Positions 53,752 through 61,992 of a DNA stretch of 64,000 nucleotides are shown one piece after another. Within the stretch, counting starts at the first letter, position 1, and each line of letters opens with the position of its first letter. The position numbers were made by a program, and so were the translations under genes. Source of the DNA: Halorubrum alkaliphilum (GTDB taxonomy: Archaea; Halobacteriota; Halobacteria; Halobacteriales; Haloferacaceae); NCBI RefSeq assembly GCF_017873815.1, contig NZ_JAGGKQ010000001.1, forward strand, positions 62,001 to 126,000, given 5' to 3'. The notes under the pieces were generated by a model. It did no database searches. It had not been told where the DNA came from and worked only from the letters and a program-made list of their open reading frames with translations.

Positions 53752-55272
53752 ATGGCAGACGTCTATCGACACTACATCGACGGCGAGTGGGTCTCCGGCG
53801 ACGGCGACGAGACGTTCGAGAGCGAGAACCCCGCGACCGGGGACTCGCTCGGGGAGTTCGAGCGAGGGACTCCCGCCGACGTCGACCGCGCGGTCGACGC
53901 CGCGGACGCGGCGTTCGAGGAGTGGCGAGAGCTCTCCCGGATCCAGCGTGCCGAGTACCTCTGGGAGGTCTACCACGAGCTACGCGACCGGACCGAGGAG
54001 CTCGGTGAGATCGTTTCCAAGGAGTGCGGCAAGGAGATAAGCGAGGGCAAAGCTGACGTAGTCGAGGCCGCCCATATGGTCGAGTGGGCGGCGGGTGACG
54101 CCCGCCATCCGAAAGGCGACATCGTCCCCTCGGAGATCCCGGCTAAGGACGCGTACATGCGCCGGAAGCCGCGCGGCGTCACCGGCTGTATCACGCCGTG
54201 GAACTTCCCGGTCGCCATCCCGTACTGGCACATGGCCATCGCGCTGGTCGAGGGCAACACCGTCGTGTTCAAACCCGCGGAGCAGACGCCGTGGTGCGCG
54301 CAGGTCGTCGCGGAAATGTTCGCGGACGCCGGCCTTCCGGACGGCGTGTTCAACATGGTTCAGGGCTTCGGCGACGCCGGAAACGCCATCGTCGAGAACG
54401 ACGATGTCCCGACGGTCCTCTTTACGGGGTCCGCCGAGGTCGGCCACCACATCCAAGACAAACTCGGCGGCGTCCCCGGCAAGCGCGCCGCCTGTGAGAT
54501 GGGCGGCAAGAACGCGATCGTCGTTACGGAGAAGGCGGACCTCGACGTCGCGGTCCACTCGGCCGTGATGTCCTCGTTTAAAACGACCGGCCAGCGCTGC
54601 GTCTCCGCCGAGCGACTGATCGTCCACACCGATGTCTACGACGAGTTCACGGAGCGGTTCGTCGAGATCGCCGCGGACGTCGCGGTCGGCGACCCGCTTC
54701 AGGAGGACACGTTCATGGGACCGCTCGTCGAGCAGGAACACCACGAGAAGGTCGCCGAGTACAACCAGCTTGCCCGCGACGAGGGCGTGAACGTGCTCGT
54801 CGACCGGACCGAACTCGATCCCGACGAGATCCCTGACGGCCACGAGGACGGCCACTGGATCGGCCCGTTCGTCTACGAGGCTGACCCCGACGCCGACCTC
54901 CGATGTATCCACGAGGAGGTGTTCGGCCCGCACGTCGCGCTGCTCGAATACGACGGTGACATCGAGCGCGCCGTCGAGATCCAGAACGACACCGAGTACG
55001 GGCTGGCCGGCGCGATCATCTCCGAAGACTACCGGCAGATCAACTACTACCGTGATCGTGCCGAACTCGGGCTCGCGTACGGGAACCTCCCGTGTATCGG
55101 CGCGGAGGTTCAGCTCCCGTTCGGTGGCGTGAAGAAGTCGGGCAACGGCTATCCCTCGGCTCGTGAGGCGATCGAGGCGGTAACCGACCGCACCGCGTGG
55201 ACCCTGAACAACTCGAAGGACATCCAGATGGCACAGGGGCTTTCGGCGGATATCAAGACACGAGACGAGTGA
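53752..55272 (+). CDS. Aldehyde dehydrogenase, probable 1-pyrroline-5-carboxylate dehydrogenase
   Basis: NAD(P)-dependent oxidation of glutamate semialdehyde to glutamate is the likely reaction. The 506-aa protein has TPWNFPVAIPYWH, the cofactor motif FTGSAEVG, the general base Glu in CEMGGKNAIVV and the nucleophilic Cys in TTGQRCVSAERL, plus EEVFGPHVALLEYD. Motifs alone do not fix the substrate; the proline dehydrogenase two genes away and the shared palindrome point to proline catabolism. Other semialdehydes remain possible. Confidence 0.9.
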   Translation: MADVYRHYIDGEWVSGDGDETFESENPATGDSLGEFERGTPADVDRAVDAADAAFEEWRELSRIQRAEYLWEVYHELRDRTEELGEIVSKECGKEISEGKADVVEAAHMVEWAAGDARHPKGDIVPSEIPAKDAYMRRKPRGVTGCITPWNFPVAIPYWHMAIALVEGNTVVFKPAEQTPWCAQVVAEMFADAGLPDGVFNMVQGFGDAGNAIVENDDVPTVLFTGSAEVGHHIQDKLGGVPGKRAACEMGGKNAIVVTEKADLDVAVHSAVMSSFKTTGQRCVSAERLIVHTDVYDEFTERFVEIAADVAVGDPLQEDTFMGPLVEQEHHEKVAEYNQLARDEGVNVLVDRTELDPDEIPDGHEDGHWIGPFVYEADPDADLRCIHEEVFGPHVALLEYDGDIERAVEIQNDTEYGLAGAIISEDYRQINYYRDRAELGLAYGNLPCIGAEVQLPFGGVKKSGNGYPSAREAIEAVTDRTAWTLNNSKDIQMAQGLSADIKTRDE

Positions 55273-55299
55273 ACGCCAGTACGCCGCTACAGATATCGG

Positions 55300-56205
55300 C
55301 TACCTGTTTTTAACTGCGGCGCGTATCGGTTCCGCAACCGTCGAGAGCGGTGGCTGCGCCAGCGCCGGCTTCGCGACGATCCGCTCTCGGGGGCGGCCGA
55401 CCGGCTGCGGAACGCGTTCGGTGTCCACGAGTCCGGCGTCGATCAGTTGTCGCTTCACCCGCGTGAACGTGGAGGGGCTCCCGAGTCCGGCGTCCTCACA
55501 GCCCCGCCGGAGATCGTGATCGAGGACGCCGTGACGAGCGCCGACGACGTACGCGCGGATCCGTGGACCGACGACGTCGTCGCCCGAGAGGTCGGGGGCG
55601 GCATCGAGGATACGGATCACGTCGTCGGCCACCATCGGCCCACAACGCTCGACGAACGCGTCATATATCCGGTGTCGACTCGGCGTCCGGAGCCGATTCG
55701 CGGGGGCGTCGTCGACGACGCCGACGTACCGGTCCCGGAGGCTCGGGTCGTCGCCGACGCGGTGTCGCGACCGCGTTTCGTCGATCGGGGTCTCATCCAC
55801 GTCGTCTCCGTCGTCCTCGACGAGCACGCAGCCCGTCGCTTCCCCGGCGAGGACGACGTTCGGCTGTGGCTCCGCGAGCGTCAGGAGATCGACCGTGCCC
55901 GGTTCGGTCAGCGCTGCGAGGCGGCTACTCGCGTGGAACCCGTCCGTAACGGCGTCGACCACGCCTTCGGCAGCGAGCACCGTGAGCGTCGGCAGATCCG
56001 GTGTGTCCGTCAGAGGCCCCGTCTCTTCGGCGGCGGCGTCCCTGAGAGCGTCGAGATCCGGATCGACGATATCGGGGTACGCGTCACGGTAGGTCCCGAT
56101 CACGGCGGCCAGAAGCGGTGGGTCGGGATCGACGAGTAGCGGATCCGAGCGCTCGGCGAGGGGTATCGACCCGTCGGCGAGCTGGACGGACGGGCCGGTG
56201 GGCAT
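55300..56205 (-). CDS. tbsP: TbsP-type transcriptional regulator (DUF5821)
   Basis: The 301-aa protein has an N-terminal alpha/beta sensor-like region (TVLAAEGVVDAVTDGFHASSRLAALTE) and a C-terminal HTH (SPSTFTRVKRQLIDAGLVDTERVPQPVGRPRERIV). I recognise it as the DUF5821/TbsP family, a regulator of sugar-related genes described in Haloferax volcanii; this assignment is from memory. An 18-bp perfect palindrome lies 39 bp upstream of its start and just above its TATA-like CTTAAT, which suggests autoregulation. Confidence 0.82.
   Translation of the reverse strand: MPTGPSVQLADGSIPLAERSDPLLVDPDPPLLAAVIGTYRDAYPDIVDPDLDALRDAAAEETGPLTDTPDLPTLTVLAAEGVVDAVTDGFHASSRLAALTEPGTVDLLTLAEPQPNVVLAGEATGCVLVEDDGDDVDETPIDETRSRHRVGDDPSLRDRYVGVVDDAPANRLRTPSRHRIYDAFVERCGPMVADDVIRILDAAPDLSGDDVVGPRIRAYVVGARHGVLDHDLRRGCEDAGLGSPSTFTRVKRQLIDAGLVDTERVPQPVGRPRERIVAKPALAQPPLSTVAEPIRAAVKNR
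55307..55311 (+). terminator. T-run downstream of aldehyde dehydrogenase
   Basis: TTTTT, 35 bp after the stop at 55272, is a plausible archaeal U-tract terminator. It overlaps the 3' end of the convergent tbsP. Confidence 0.4.
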
Positions 56206-56243
56206 GCGTCCGAGTTCGGGCCGCCGGGATTAAGCGTGACGCT

Positions 56244-56261
56244 CCGAGGTGATCACCTCGG
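56244..56261. promoter_or_regulatory. Candidate operator: perfect 18-bp palindrome
   Basis: CCGAGGTGATCACCTCGG is fully self-complementary. It lies 39 bp before tbsP and 164 bp before the polar amino-acid ABC operon. Confidence 0.6.
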
Positions 56262-56393
56262 GGGTGACGAACGCCGATCCAACCTCGATCCATCCGTGGT
56301 CTCACGGGCCGGTTTCCGCTGACTCGCTTGACGGCCGTGACCGGTACGAGCGGGCGGGTACACGATCGATCGGCTCTCGATGCCGGGAGGAAA

Positions 56394-56402
56394 GGTTAAA
56401 AT
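56394..56402 (+). promoter_or_regulatory. TATA-like box of polar amino-acid ABC operon
   Basis: GGTTAAAAT lies 23-31 bp before the ATG at 56425, a strong leaderless-promoter arrangement. Confidence 0.6.
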
Positions 56403-56424
56403 CGTTCCCGCGTCTCGCACGGGT

Positions 56425-57222
56425 ATGTCATACCGCACGGAAACGGACATCACCCGGCGGACGTACTTGAAATTGACCGGCGCATCAAGCGCGGTCGGGC
56501 TGACCGGCGTCGCCGGCTGTCTCGGCGACGAGAGCGACGTTATCACGCCCGGGACGGCACCCGGCTTTCCGCCGTTCGAGATGCGCGAGGACGGCGAGTT
56601 GATCGGCTTCGACATCGATCTGCTCGAAGCCGTCGTCGGCGAGACTGACTACGAGCTCGGCGAATGGGAAACCTTCGAGTTCGACGGGCTCATCCCTGCG
56701 CTCACCGCGAACGAGGAGATCGACGTCATCGCCGCCGCGATGACTATCACCGAGGACCGGCAGGAGACGATCGCCTTCTCGGATCCGTACTGGGAGTCGG
56801 ACCAAGCGGTCCTCGTTCGCGAGGGCGGCGACTTCCAGCCGACCGAGTGGGCCGACTTCGAGGGCCGCCCGGTGGGAGCACAGTCCGGAACCACCGGCGC
56901 GGACCAGGTGAGTCAGAACCTGATCGATCCCGGGATTATCGACGAGGACGACTACTCCTCGTACGGCAACTACGTGTTCGCGGTCGAAGACCTCGAGAAC
57001 GCCAACATCGACGCCGTCGTCATCGACCTCCCGGTCGCGGAGACGTTCGCGGCCCAGCGGAACGTCGAGATCGCGTTCATCGAGGAGACCGGCGAGGAGT
57101 TCGGGTTCGGCCTCCGGCAGGGCGAATCGGAGTTCCAGAGCGCGCTCAACGACGGGATCGCGGCCGTCCGCGACGACGGCACCTATGCGGAGATAACCGA
57201 CCGCTGGTTCGGGCAGGAGTAG
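56425..57222 (+). CDS. Polar amino-acid ABC transporter substrate-binding lipoprotein
   Basis: The 265-aa precursor has a Tat signal (TRRTYLKLTGAS) and lipobox VAGC, followed by a type II binding fold with the family motifs GFPPFEMREDGELIGFDIDLL, DVIAAAMTITEDRQETIAFSDPYW and VGAQSGTTGADQ. It should bind a polar or charged amino acid outside the cell. First gene of a four-gene operon; the permease gene begins two bases after its stop. Confidence 0.93.
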   Translation: MSYRTETDITRRTYLKLTGASSAVGLTGVAGCLGDESDVITPGTAPGFPPFEMREDGELIGFDIDLLEAVVGETDYELGEWETFEFDGLIPALTANEEIDVIAAAMTITEDRQETIAFSDPYWESDQAVLVREGGDFQPTEWADFEGRPVGAQSGTTGADQVSQNLIDPGIIDEDDYSSYGNYVFAVEDLENANIDAVVIDLPVAETFAAQRNVEIAFIEETGEEFGFGLRQGESEFQSALNDGIAAVRDDGTYAEITDRWFGQE

Positions 57223-57223
57223 G

Positions 57224-58042
57224 ATGTCCGTGGGTGCGGCGCTGGCGCTCGTCGCAGTCGTCGCGGCCGATAGCGTTACCGCCGGTTCGATCAGCGGGAT
57301 CGAAGCCGGCACGAGCGTGGTCGGCAGTGCCACCGTCCCGTTCCAAGGGGATGCCGTCGACGACTGGGCGTTCGTGTTCCGGAACATGGACTACCTGCTC
57401 GGCGGTACGCTGGTCACGATCGGGCTCACCGTCGCATCGATCCTCCTCGGGTTCGTCGTCGGCTTCCCGGCGGGCGCGATCGAAGTGTACGGCGACGGGA
57501 TCCTCAAGCGACTCGTCTCGGCGGCCGGCGTCGTGCTCCGTGGCACGCCGATCGTCGTCATCCTCGTCGTCGTCTACTTCGTCATCGGGGTACCACAAGT
57601 AAACCTCGGCGTCTATACGCTTTCCTCGGCAGTCATGGCCGGAATTCTCGGACTTGGGTTCCGTAGTGCGGCCTACCAGTCACAGATATTCCGGGCCTCG
57701 CTGGCGAGCGTCGACGACGGGCAGCTGGAGGCCGGACGGGCGATCGGGCTGTCACAGTTCGAGGCGGTCAGACACGTCGTCGTACCGCAGGCGCTCCGGC
57801 GGTCGATCCCGGGATTTCAAAACGAGTTCACCATCGTGTTGAAGGACACGAGCATCGTGTTCGCGATCGGGCTCGCGGAGCTTCTGACCCGCGGGTACGA
57901 CCTGTTCGCCGAACAAACCACCGCAGTGTTGGAAGTCATCCTCGTCATCAGTGCCATCTACTTCGTCCTCACGTTCACCACGAACCGCGCGCTCGACTAT
58001 CTCGGCGACCGCTACGCCATCCCCGAGGGTGAGGCCGCGTGA
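57224..58042 (+). CDS. Polar amino-acid ABC transporter permease (first)
   Basis: The 272-aa permease has an N-terminal hydrophobic segment, then five or so helices and the EAA loop GRAIGLSQFEAVRHVVVPQAL. RGTPIVVILVVVYFVIG is the typical His/Glu/Gln-type permease motif. The end overlaps the start of the ATPase by 4 bp (GTGA at 58039). It would pair with the second permease, 58785-59711, as a heterodimer. Confidence 0.92.
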   Translation: MSVGAALALVAVVAADSVTAGSISGIEAGTSVVGSATVPFQGDAVDDWAFVFRNMDYLLGGTLVTIGLTVASILLGFVVGFPAGAIEVYGDGILKRLVSAAGVVLRGTPIVVILVVVYFVIGVPQVNLGVYTLSSAVMAGILGLGFRSAAYQSQIFRASLASVDDGQLEAGRAIGLSQFEAVRHVVVPQALRRSIPGFQNEFTIVLKDTSIVFAIGLAELLTRGYDLFAEQTTAVLEVILVISAIYFVLTFTTNRALDYLGDRYAIPEGEAA

Positions 58043-58785
58043 CTGACGAGTCGTTCCTCGAGGTGACCGACGTCTCGAAGTGGTACGGCGACGAGCAGGT
58101 GCTTCACGACGTGTCGTTCGAGATGGATCGTGGGGACGTCACCGTGCTCATCGGACCGTCCGGATCCGGGAAGTCGACGATGCTCCGGTGTGTCAACCGG
58201 CTCGCCGAGGCACAGGAGGGATCGATCCGGCTCGACGGCGAGGACGTGCTCGCTCCGAGCACCGATGTCGACGATCTCCGGCGTGAGGTCGGAATGGTGT
58301 TTCAGGGATTCAACCTGTTCGCACACCTCTCCGCGGTCGGCAACGTCGCGCTCGGTCCACAGCGTGTGCTCGGACTATCGAAGGCTGAGGCGCGAGACCG
58401 GGCGACCGACCAGCTCGAACGCGTCGGACTCGGTAACCAGCTCGACTCGTACCCGGCGGAGCTCTCCGGCGGCCAACAACAGCGGGTCGGCACCGCGCGG
58501 GCGCTCGCGATGGAGCCGAAGCTCATGCTGTTCGACGAGCCGACGAGCGCGCTCGATCCCGAGCTGATCGGGGAGGTGTTGGAGGTGATGCACGACCTCG
58601 TCGAAGCCGGGATGACGATGCTCGTCGTCACCCACGAGATGAGCTTCGCCCGCGCGGTCGCCGACGAGATCGTCTTCCTCGACGCGGGACGGGTCGTCGA
58701 GCGTGGGCCGCCCGAACAGCTGTTCGAGAACCCCGAAAAGGAGCGGACCGACCGCTTCCTCGACCGGATCGCGAGCCACGACTGA
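58039..58785 (+). CDS. Polar amino-acid ABC transporter ATPase
   Basis: The 248-aa ATPase starts with GTG and has Walker A GPSGSGKST, signature LSGGQQQR and Walker B LMLFDEPTSALD, with the GlnQ/HisP-type EMSFARAVADEIVFLDAGRVVE. It overlaps the first permease by 4 bp and the second by one base (TGATG at 58783-58787), so all parts are translated together. Confidence 0.94.
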   Translation: MTDESFLEVTDVSKWYGDEQVLHDVSFEMDRGDVTVLIGPSGSGKSTMLRCVNRLAEAQEGSIRLDGEDVLAPSTDVDDLRREVGMVFQGFNLFAHLSAVGNVALGPQRVLGLSKAEARDRATDQLERVGLGNQLDSYPAELSGGQQQRVGTARALAMEPKLMLFDEPTSALDPELIGEVLEVMHDLVEAGMTMLVVTHEMSFARAVADEIVFLDAGRVVERGPPEQLFENPEKERTDRFLDRIASHD

Positions 58786-59711
58786 TGGCGGGCGCGACCC
58801 AACCCGCGGCGATCCGTCGACGTGCGGCCGAGTCCGACCTCTCCGTCGGTCGGGTTCTCCTCGTCACTGCCGGGGCGCTGTTCTGGGGCTGGCTCGTCGC
58901 GAGCTGGCTGAACCGGTGGCTCGGCGGCGTCGTCGTGCCGGTCGGCGAGCCGTTCGTTCGGCCGGCGACGGTCGAGACGGCGCTGGCCACGCTTCCCGGC
59001 CTCGCTGCGTATGCGGAGCCGATCGGCTTCGCCGTCGGCATCTCGCCGGAGATCGCCCGCGGGGCGTGGCTCACGATCGTTATTACGACGGTGAGTCTGT
59101 TTATCGGCTTTTTCATCGCCGTACCACTGGCAGTCACACGAGTGTACGGCCGCTACTCCGCGTACCTCTCGCTCGGGTACACCGAGCTACTCCGCGGGAC
59201 GCCGCTTCTGGCACAGTTGTTCGTGCTCCACTTCGGGTTGAACCTCGGCGCGTACGTTCCCGGAGCGCTCTCCGGCGTGTTCCCCCGAAACGTCGTCTGG
59301 GTCGCGATACTCGGATTCACGCTCAACGGGGCGGCCTATCAGGCGGAGTACATTCGGGGCGCATTGGAGAGCGTCGAGGAGGGACAGATCACGGCCGGTC
59401 GCGCGATCGGGCTCTCAAGGGTGGAGACGATATACTACGTGGTACTGCCGCAGGGACTGCGCTACGCGATCCCCTCGTGGACGAACGAGTTCATCTATCT
59501 TATCAAGTACTCGTCGCTGGCGGCGTTCATTACGGTCCCGGAGCTGTACTACCGAGCCGACCAGATCGCGGCGTCGACGTTTCGCTACACGCTCATCTTC
59601 GCGGTGACTGGTCTCGCGTATCTCGCGTTGGTGCTCACGGCGTCGAAGCTCATGGAAGCGGTCGAAGCACGCGTCGCGATCCCCGGCCTCGGTGCTGATC
59701 GAGGACGGTAG
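58785..59711 (+). CDS. Polar amino-acid ABC transporter permease (second)
   Basis: The 308-aa permease has helices around SLFIGFFIAVPLAV and the motif RGTPLLAQLFVLHFGLN, and the EAA loop GRAIGLSRVETIYYVVLPQGL. It differs from the first permease in length and N-terminus. Last gene of the operon. About 250 bp without a convincing gene follow before dph2. Confidence 0.92.
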   Translation: MAGATQPAAIRRRAAESDLSVGRVLLVTAGALFWGWLVASWLNRWLGGVVVPVGEPFVRPATVETALATLPGLAAYAEPIGFAVGISPEIARGAWLTIVITTVSLFIGFFIAVPLAVTRVYGRYSAYLSLGYTELLRGTPLLAQLFVLHFGLNLGAYVPGALSGVFPRNVVWVAILGFTLNGAAYQAEYIRGALESVEEGQITAGRAIGLSRVETIYYVVLPQGLRYAIPSWTNEFIYLIKYSSLAAFITVPELYYRADQIAASTFRYTLIFAVTGLAYLALVLTASKLMEAVEARVAIPGLGADRGR

Positions 59712-59931
59712 TGCGCCCCGAAGCCTGATCACCGCGAGCGGTCCGAATCCAGTACCACGCTCCGCGATCGTTTGCTTGGACACACACCACTCGATACCTC
59801 ATGAACGACCGCGACATCATCCCGATGGACTCACTCCCCCTCTCGATCCAACCGGTTCTCGACGAGCAGCGACGACGGCGGACTCCATGCGGACGGTTCC
59901 CACGTACGTACCCGCTCCCGGGAACGCGCGG

Positions 59932-59938
59932 TTTAACC
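59932..59938 (+). promoter_or_regulatory. TATA-like box of dph2
   Basis: TTTAACC lies 26-32 bp before the ATG at 59964. Confidence 0.45.
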
Positions 59939-59963
59939 GTTCCGGGCCGTAATTCGGTTTCAT

Positions 59964-61010
59964 ATGAGTGGTCAGTCAACGGAGGGCGATCTCACAAAAA
60001 CGGGGATGGCCCTGAAACACGATCGAGAGTGGGACTACGAACTCGACCGGATCGTCGAGGCCATCGAGGAGCGGGACGCGACGAAGGTCGGACTCCAGTT
60101 CCCCGAGGGGCTCAAACGCCGCGGCCCGAAAGTCGCGGACGACCTCCGGGCGGCCGCGCCCGACGAGGTCACGTTCATGCTGTCGGGTCAGCCGTGTTAC
60201 GGCGCGTGCGATCTCGACACGTACCTGATGCGACGGACCGACGTGTTCGTCCACTTCGGGCACACGCCGATGAAGGAGTCCGACAGCATCGTCTACGTGC
60301 CGCTGTTCTCGAACGTCGACCCGTTCCCGATCATGGAAGACGCGTTGGCGGAGGAGCTCGCGCCTCCGGAGGAGGACGCCGACGTGGGGCTCGTCACGAC
60401 GGCCCAGCACATGAACCGCTTCGGGGAGATGACCGACTGGCTGGAGGAGCGCGGCTACGAGGTCCACACACGCCGCGGCGACGACCGGCTCACCAAGGAG
60501 GGACAGGTGCTCGGCTGTAACTACGCCTCAGCCGATATCCCGGCCGATCAGGTGCTGTACGTCGGCGGCGGGAAGTTCCATCCGGTCGGACTGGCGATGG
60601 AACACCCGGAAAAACGCGTCGTCATCGCGGACCCCGTCAACAACGCGGTCTCGGTCGCCGAACATGACCAGTTCCTCAAGCAGCGCTACGCCTCGGTTCA
60701 CAAGGCGATGGGCGCAGAAAAATGGGGAGTCATCTTCTGTACCAAGATCGGACAGGGTCGCTGGGAGACCGCTCAGGAGATAGTCGAGAACAACGAGAAC
60801 GCCTACCTGATCACGATGGACGAGGTGACGCCGGACCGCCTCCGCAACTTCGACATGGACGCGTTCGTCAACACCGGCTGTCCGCGGATCACGACCGACG
60901 ACGGCCCGCGGTTCCACAAGCCGATGTTGACTCCCGGCGAGTACGAGGCCGCGATCGGCGAGAAGCCGCTCGACTCCATCGAGTTCGACACGTTCCACGA
61001 CACCTGGTAA
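59964..61010 (+). CDS. dph2: Diphthamide biosynthesis enzyme Dph2
   Basis: A non-classical radical-SAM enzyme that transfers the 3-amino-3-carboxypropyl group to the histidine of elongation factor 2. The 348-aa protein keeps the three cluster cysteines, one in GQPCYGACD (Cys82 by position), Cys185 in LGCNYAS and Cys306 in NTGCPRIT. The length fits the single archaeal Dph2. Monocistronic, with a T-run at 61053. Confidence 0.95.
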   Translation: MSGQSTEGDLTKTGMALKHDREWDYELDRIVEAIEERDATKVGLQFPEGLKRRGPKVADDLRAAAPDEVTFMLSGQPCYGACDLDTYLMRRTDVFVHFGHTPMKESDSIVYVPLFSNVDPFPIMEDALAEELAPPEEDADVGLVTTAQHMNRFGEMTDWLEERGYEVHTRRGDDRLTKEGQVLGCNYASADIPADQVLYVGGGKFHPVGLAMEHPEKRVVIADPVNNAVSVAEHDQFLKQRYASVHKAMGAEKWGVIFCTKIGQGRWETAQEIVENNENAYLITMDEVTPDRLRNFDMDAFVNTGCPRITTDDGPRFHKPMLTPGEYEAAIGEKPLDSIEFDTFHDTW

Positions 61011-61052
61011 CGCCGGTCGAGACGACGGACCGCTGACTGACTGTCGACCGCC

Positions 61053-61057
61053 TTTTT
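61053..61057 (+). terminator. T-run downstream of dph2
   Basis: TTTTT, 43 bp after the dph2 stop, likely ends its transcript. It overlaps the stop of the small remnant on the minus strand. Confidence 0.4.
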
Positions 61058-61142
61058 AAACTGAATCGAACGCCTTCTCGACGTACTCGACTGCCGCCGT
61101 CTCCGGTCCGACTGAGCTCCCGCCGATGACGCTGACGCGCAT
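61056..61142 (-). pseudogene. 28-codon remnant of a SLOG/LOG-like (TIGR00725-type) gene
   Basis: The ORF reads MRVSVIGGSSVGPETAAVEYVEKAFDSV in two parts. The first 11 residues match the usual N-terminus of this Rossmann-like family, and ETAAVEYVEKAF resembles its C-terminal end, so about 130 middle residues are missing. The join is in frame and a TATA-like box remains in place. It may be a dead gene or a microprotein. The family match rests on my recall of its ends. Confidence 0.55.
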
Positions 61143-61163
61143 ACCGCGGGACGCGAGGCGGAC

Positions 61164-61173
61164 ATATATAAAC
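61164..61173 (-). promoter_or_regulatory. TATA-like box of the 28-codon remnant
   Basis: On the minus strand GTTTATATAT lies 22-31 bp before the ATG at 61142, one of the best TATA boxes in the window. Confidence 0.55.
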
Positions 61174-61207
61174 GATCCGGTGACACTAGGACGGCTTTGG
61201 TGAAACG

Positions 61208-61215
61208 CTTTTAAG
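61208..61215 (+). promoter_or_regulatory. TATA-like box of HAD phosphatase gene
   Basis: CTTTTAAG lies 22-29 bp before the ATG at 61237. Confidence 0.5.
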
Positions 61216-61236
61216 TACTGAGCGACTCCGGACTGT

Positions 61237-61896
61237 ATGACGTACGATACCGTCGTGTTCGACAACGACGGTGTCCTCGTAGGCCGCACGCGCTTCGACG
61301 TGCTCCGGGATGCGACCCGGGACGCGTTCGAGGAGTGCGGCGTCGAGGAGCCCGATCCGGACGACGTAGAGCGCATGACCATCGGTGCGACCCCCGGCAG
61401 CGTCGGTACCGTCTGTCAGACGTACGATCTCGATCCGGGATCGTTCTGGCGGACCCGTGACGACGTGGTCTCGAAGGCCCAACAGCAGGAGGCGCGTGCG
61501 GGTCGGAAAACACCGTACGACGACTTGGACACGCTTCAGGACCTCGACGTGAAGATGGGGATCGTCTCCTCTAACCAGCAGGCGACGGTCGACTTCCTGA
61601 TCGATCACTTCGAGGGGTTCGAGGAGTTCGGCGCGGCCTACGGTCGTGAGCCGACGATCCATAGCCTTCAGCTACGAAAGCCGAACCCGCATTACCTCGA
61701 ACAGGCCCTCGGCGACCTCGATGCCGGGTCGGCGCTGTTCGTCGGCGACAACGAGTCCGACATCAAGGCCGCCGAGAACGCGGGCGTCGACTCCGCGTTC
61801 ATCCGTCGCCCCCATCGCCGCGACTGGGAACTCAACGTCTGGCCGACGTGGGAGATAGATTCGCTGGACGATCTCTTCGACGTCTGTTCCGGCTGA
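61237..61896 (+). CDS. HAD-superfamily hydrolase (phosphoglycolate phosphatase-like)
   Basis: The 219-aa protein has HAD motif I VFDNDGVLVGRTRF (with two Asp), motif II around GIVSSNQQAT, the lysine of motif III in RKPNPHYLEQAL and motif IV FVGDNESDIKAAENAG. The helical cap is of the small phosphoglycolate phosphatase/beta-phosphoglucomutase type. It is likely a small-molecule phosphatase; the substrate is not clear. Confidence 0.92.
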   Translation: MTYDTVVFDNDGVLVGRTRFDVLRDATRDAFEECGVEEPDPDDVERMTIGATPGSVGTVCQTYDLDPGSFWRTRDDVVSKAQQQEARAGRKTPYDDLDTLQDLDVKMGIVSSNQQATVDFLIDHFEGFEEFGAAYGREPTIHSLQLRKPNPHYLEQALGDLDAGSALFVGDNESDIKAAENAGVDSAFIRRPHRRDWELNVWPTWEIDSLDDLFDVCSG

Positions 61897-61961
61897 TACG
61901 CCCGAACAGCCCCGATTCCAACCTCGGAAGGCCTGCTCGCTCCGCCGTCGGATCCCGACAC

Positions 61962-61968
61962 GTTAAAC
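61962..61968 (+). promoter_or_regulatory. TATA-like box of second helicase gene
   Basis: GTTAAAC lies 25-31 bp before the GTG at 61993, which supports that start. Confidence 0.45.
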
Positions 61969-61992
61969 TCGACGGGGAACAACCCCGGCGTA

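Noticed and set aside
59801-59963. Short ORF beginning MNDRDIIPMD before dph2
   Set aside because: The frame runs on into dph2 in the wrong register and becomes Arg-rich; without a stop or similarity it cannot be called a gene, though the first 30 codons could be a remnant.
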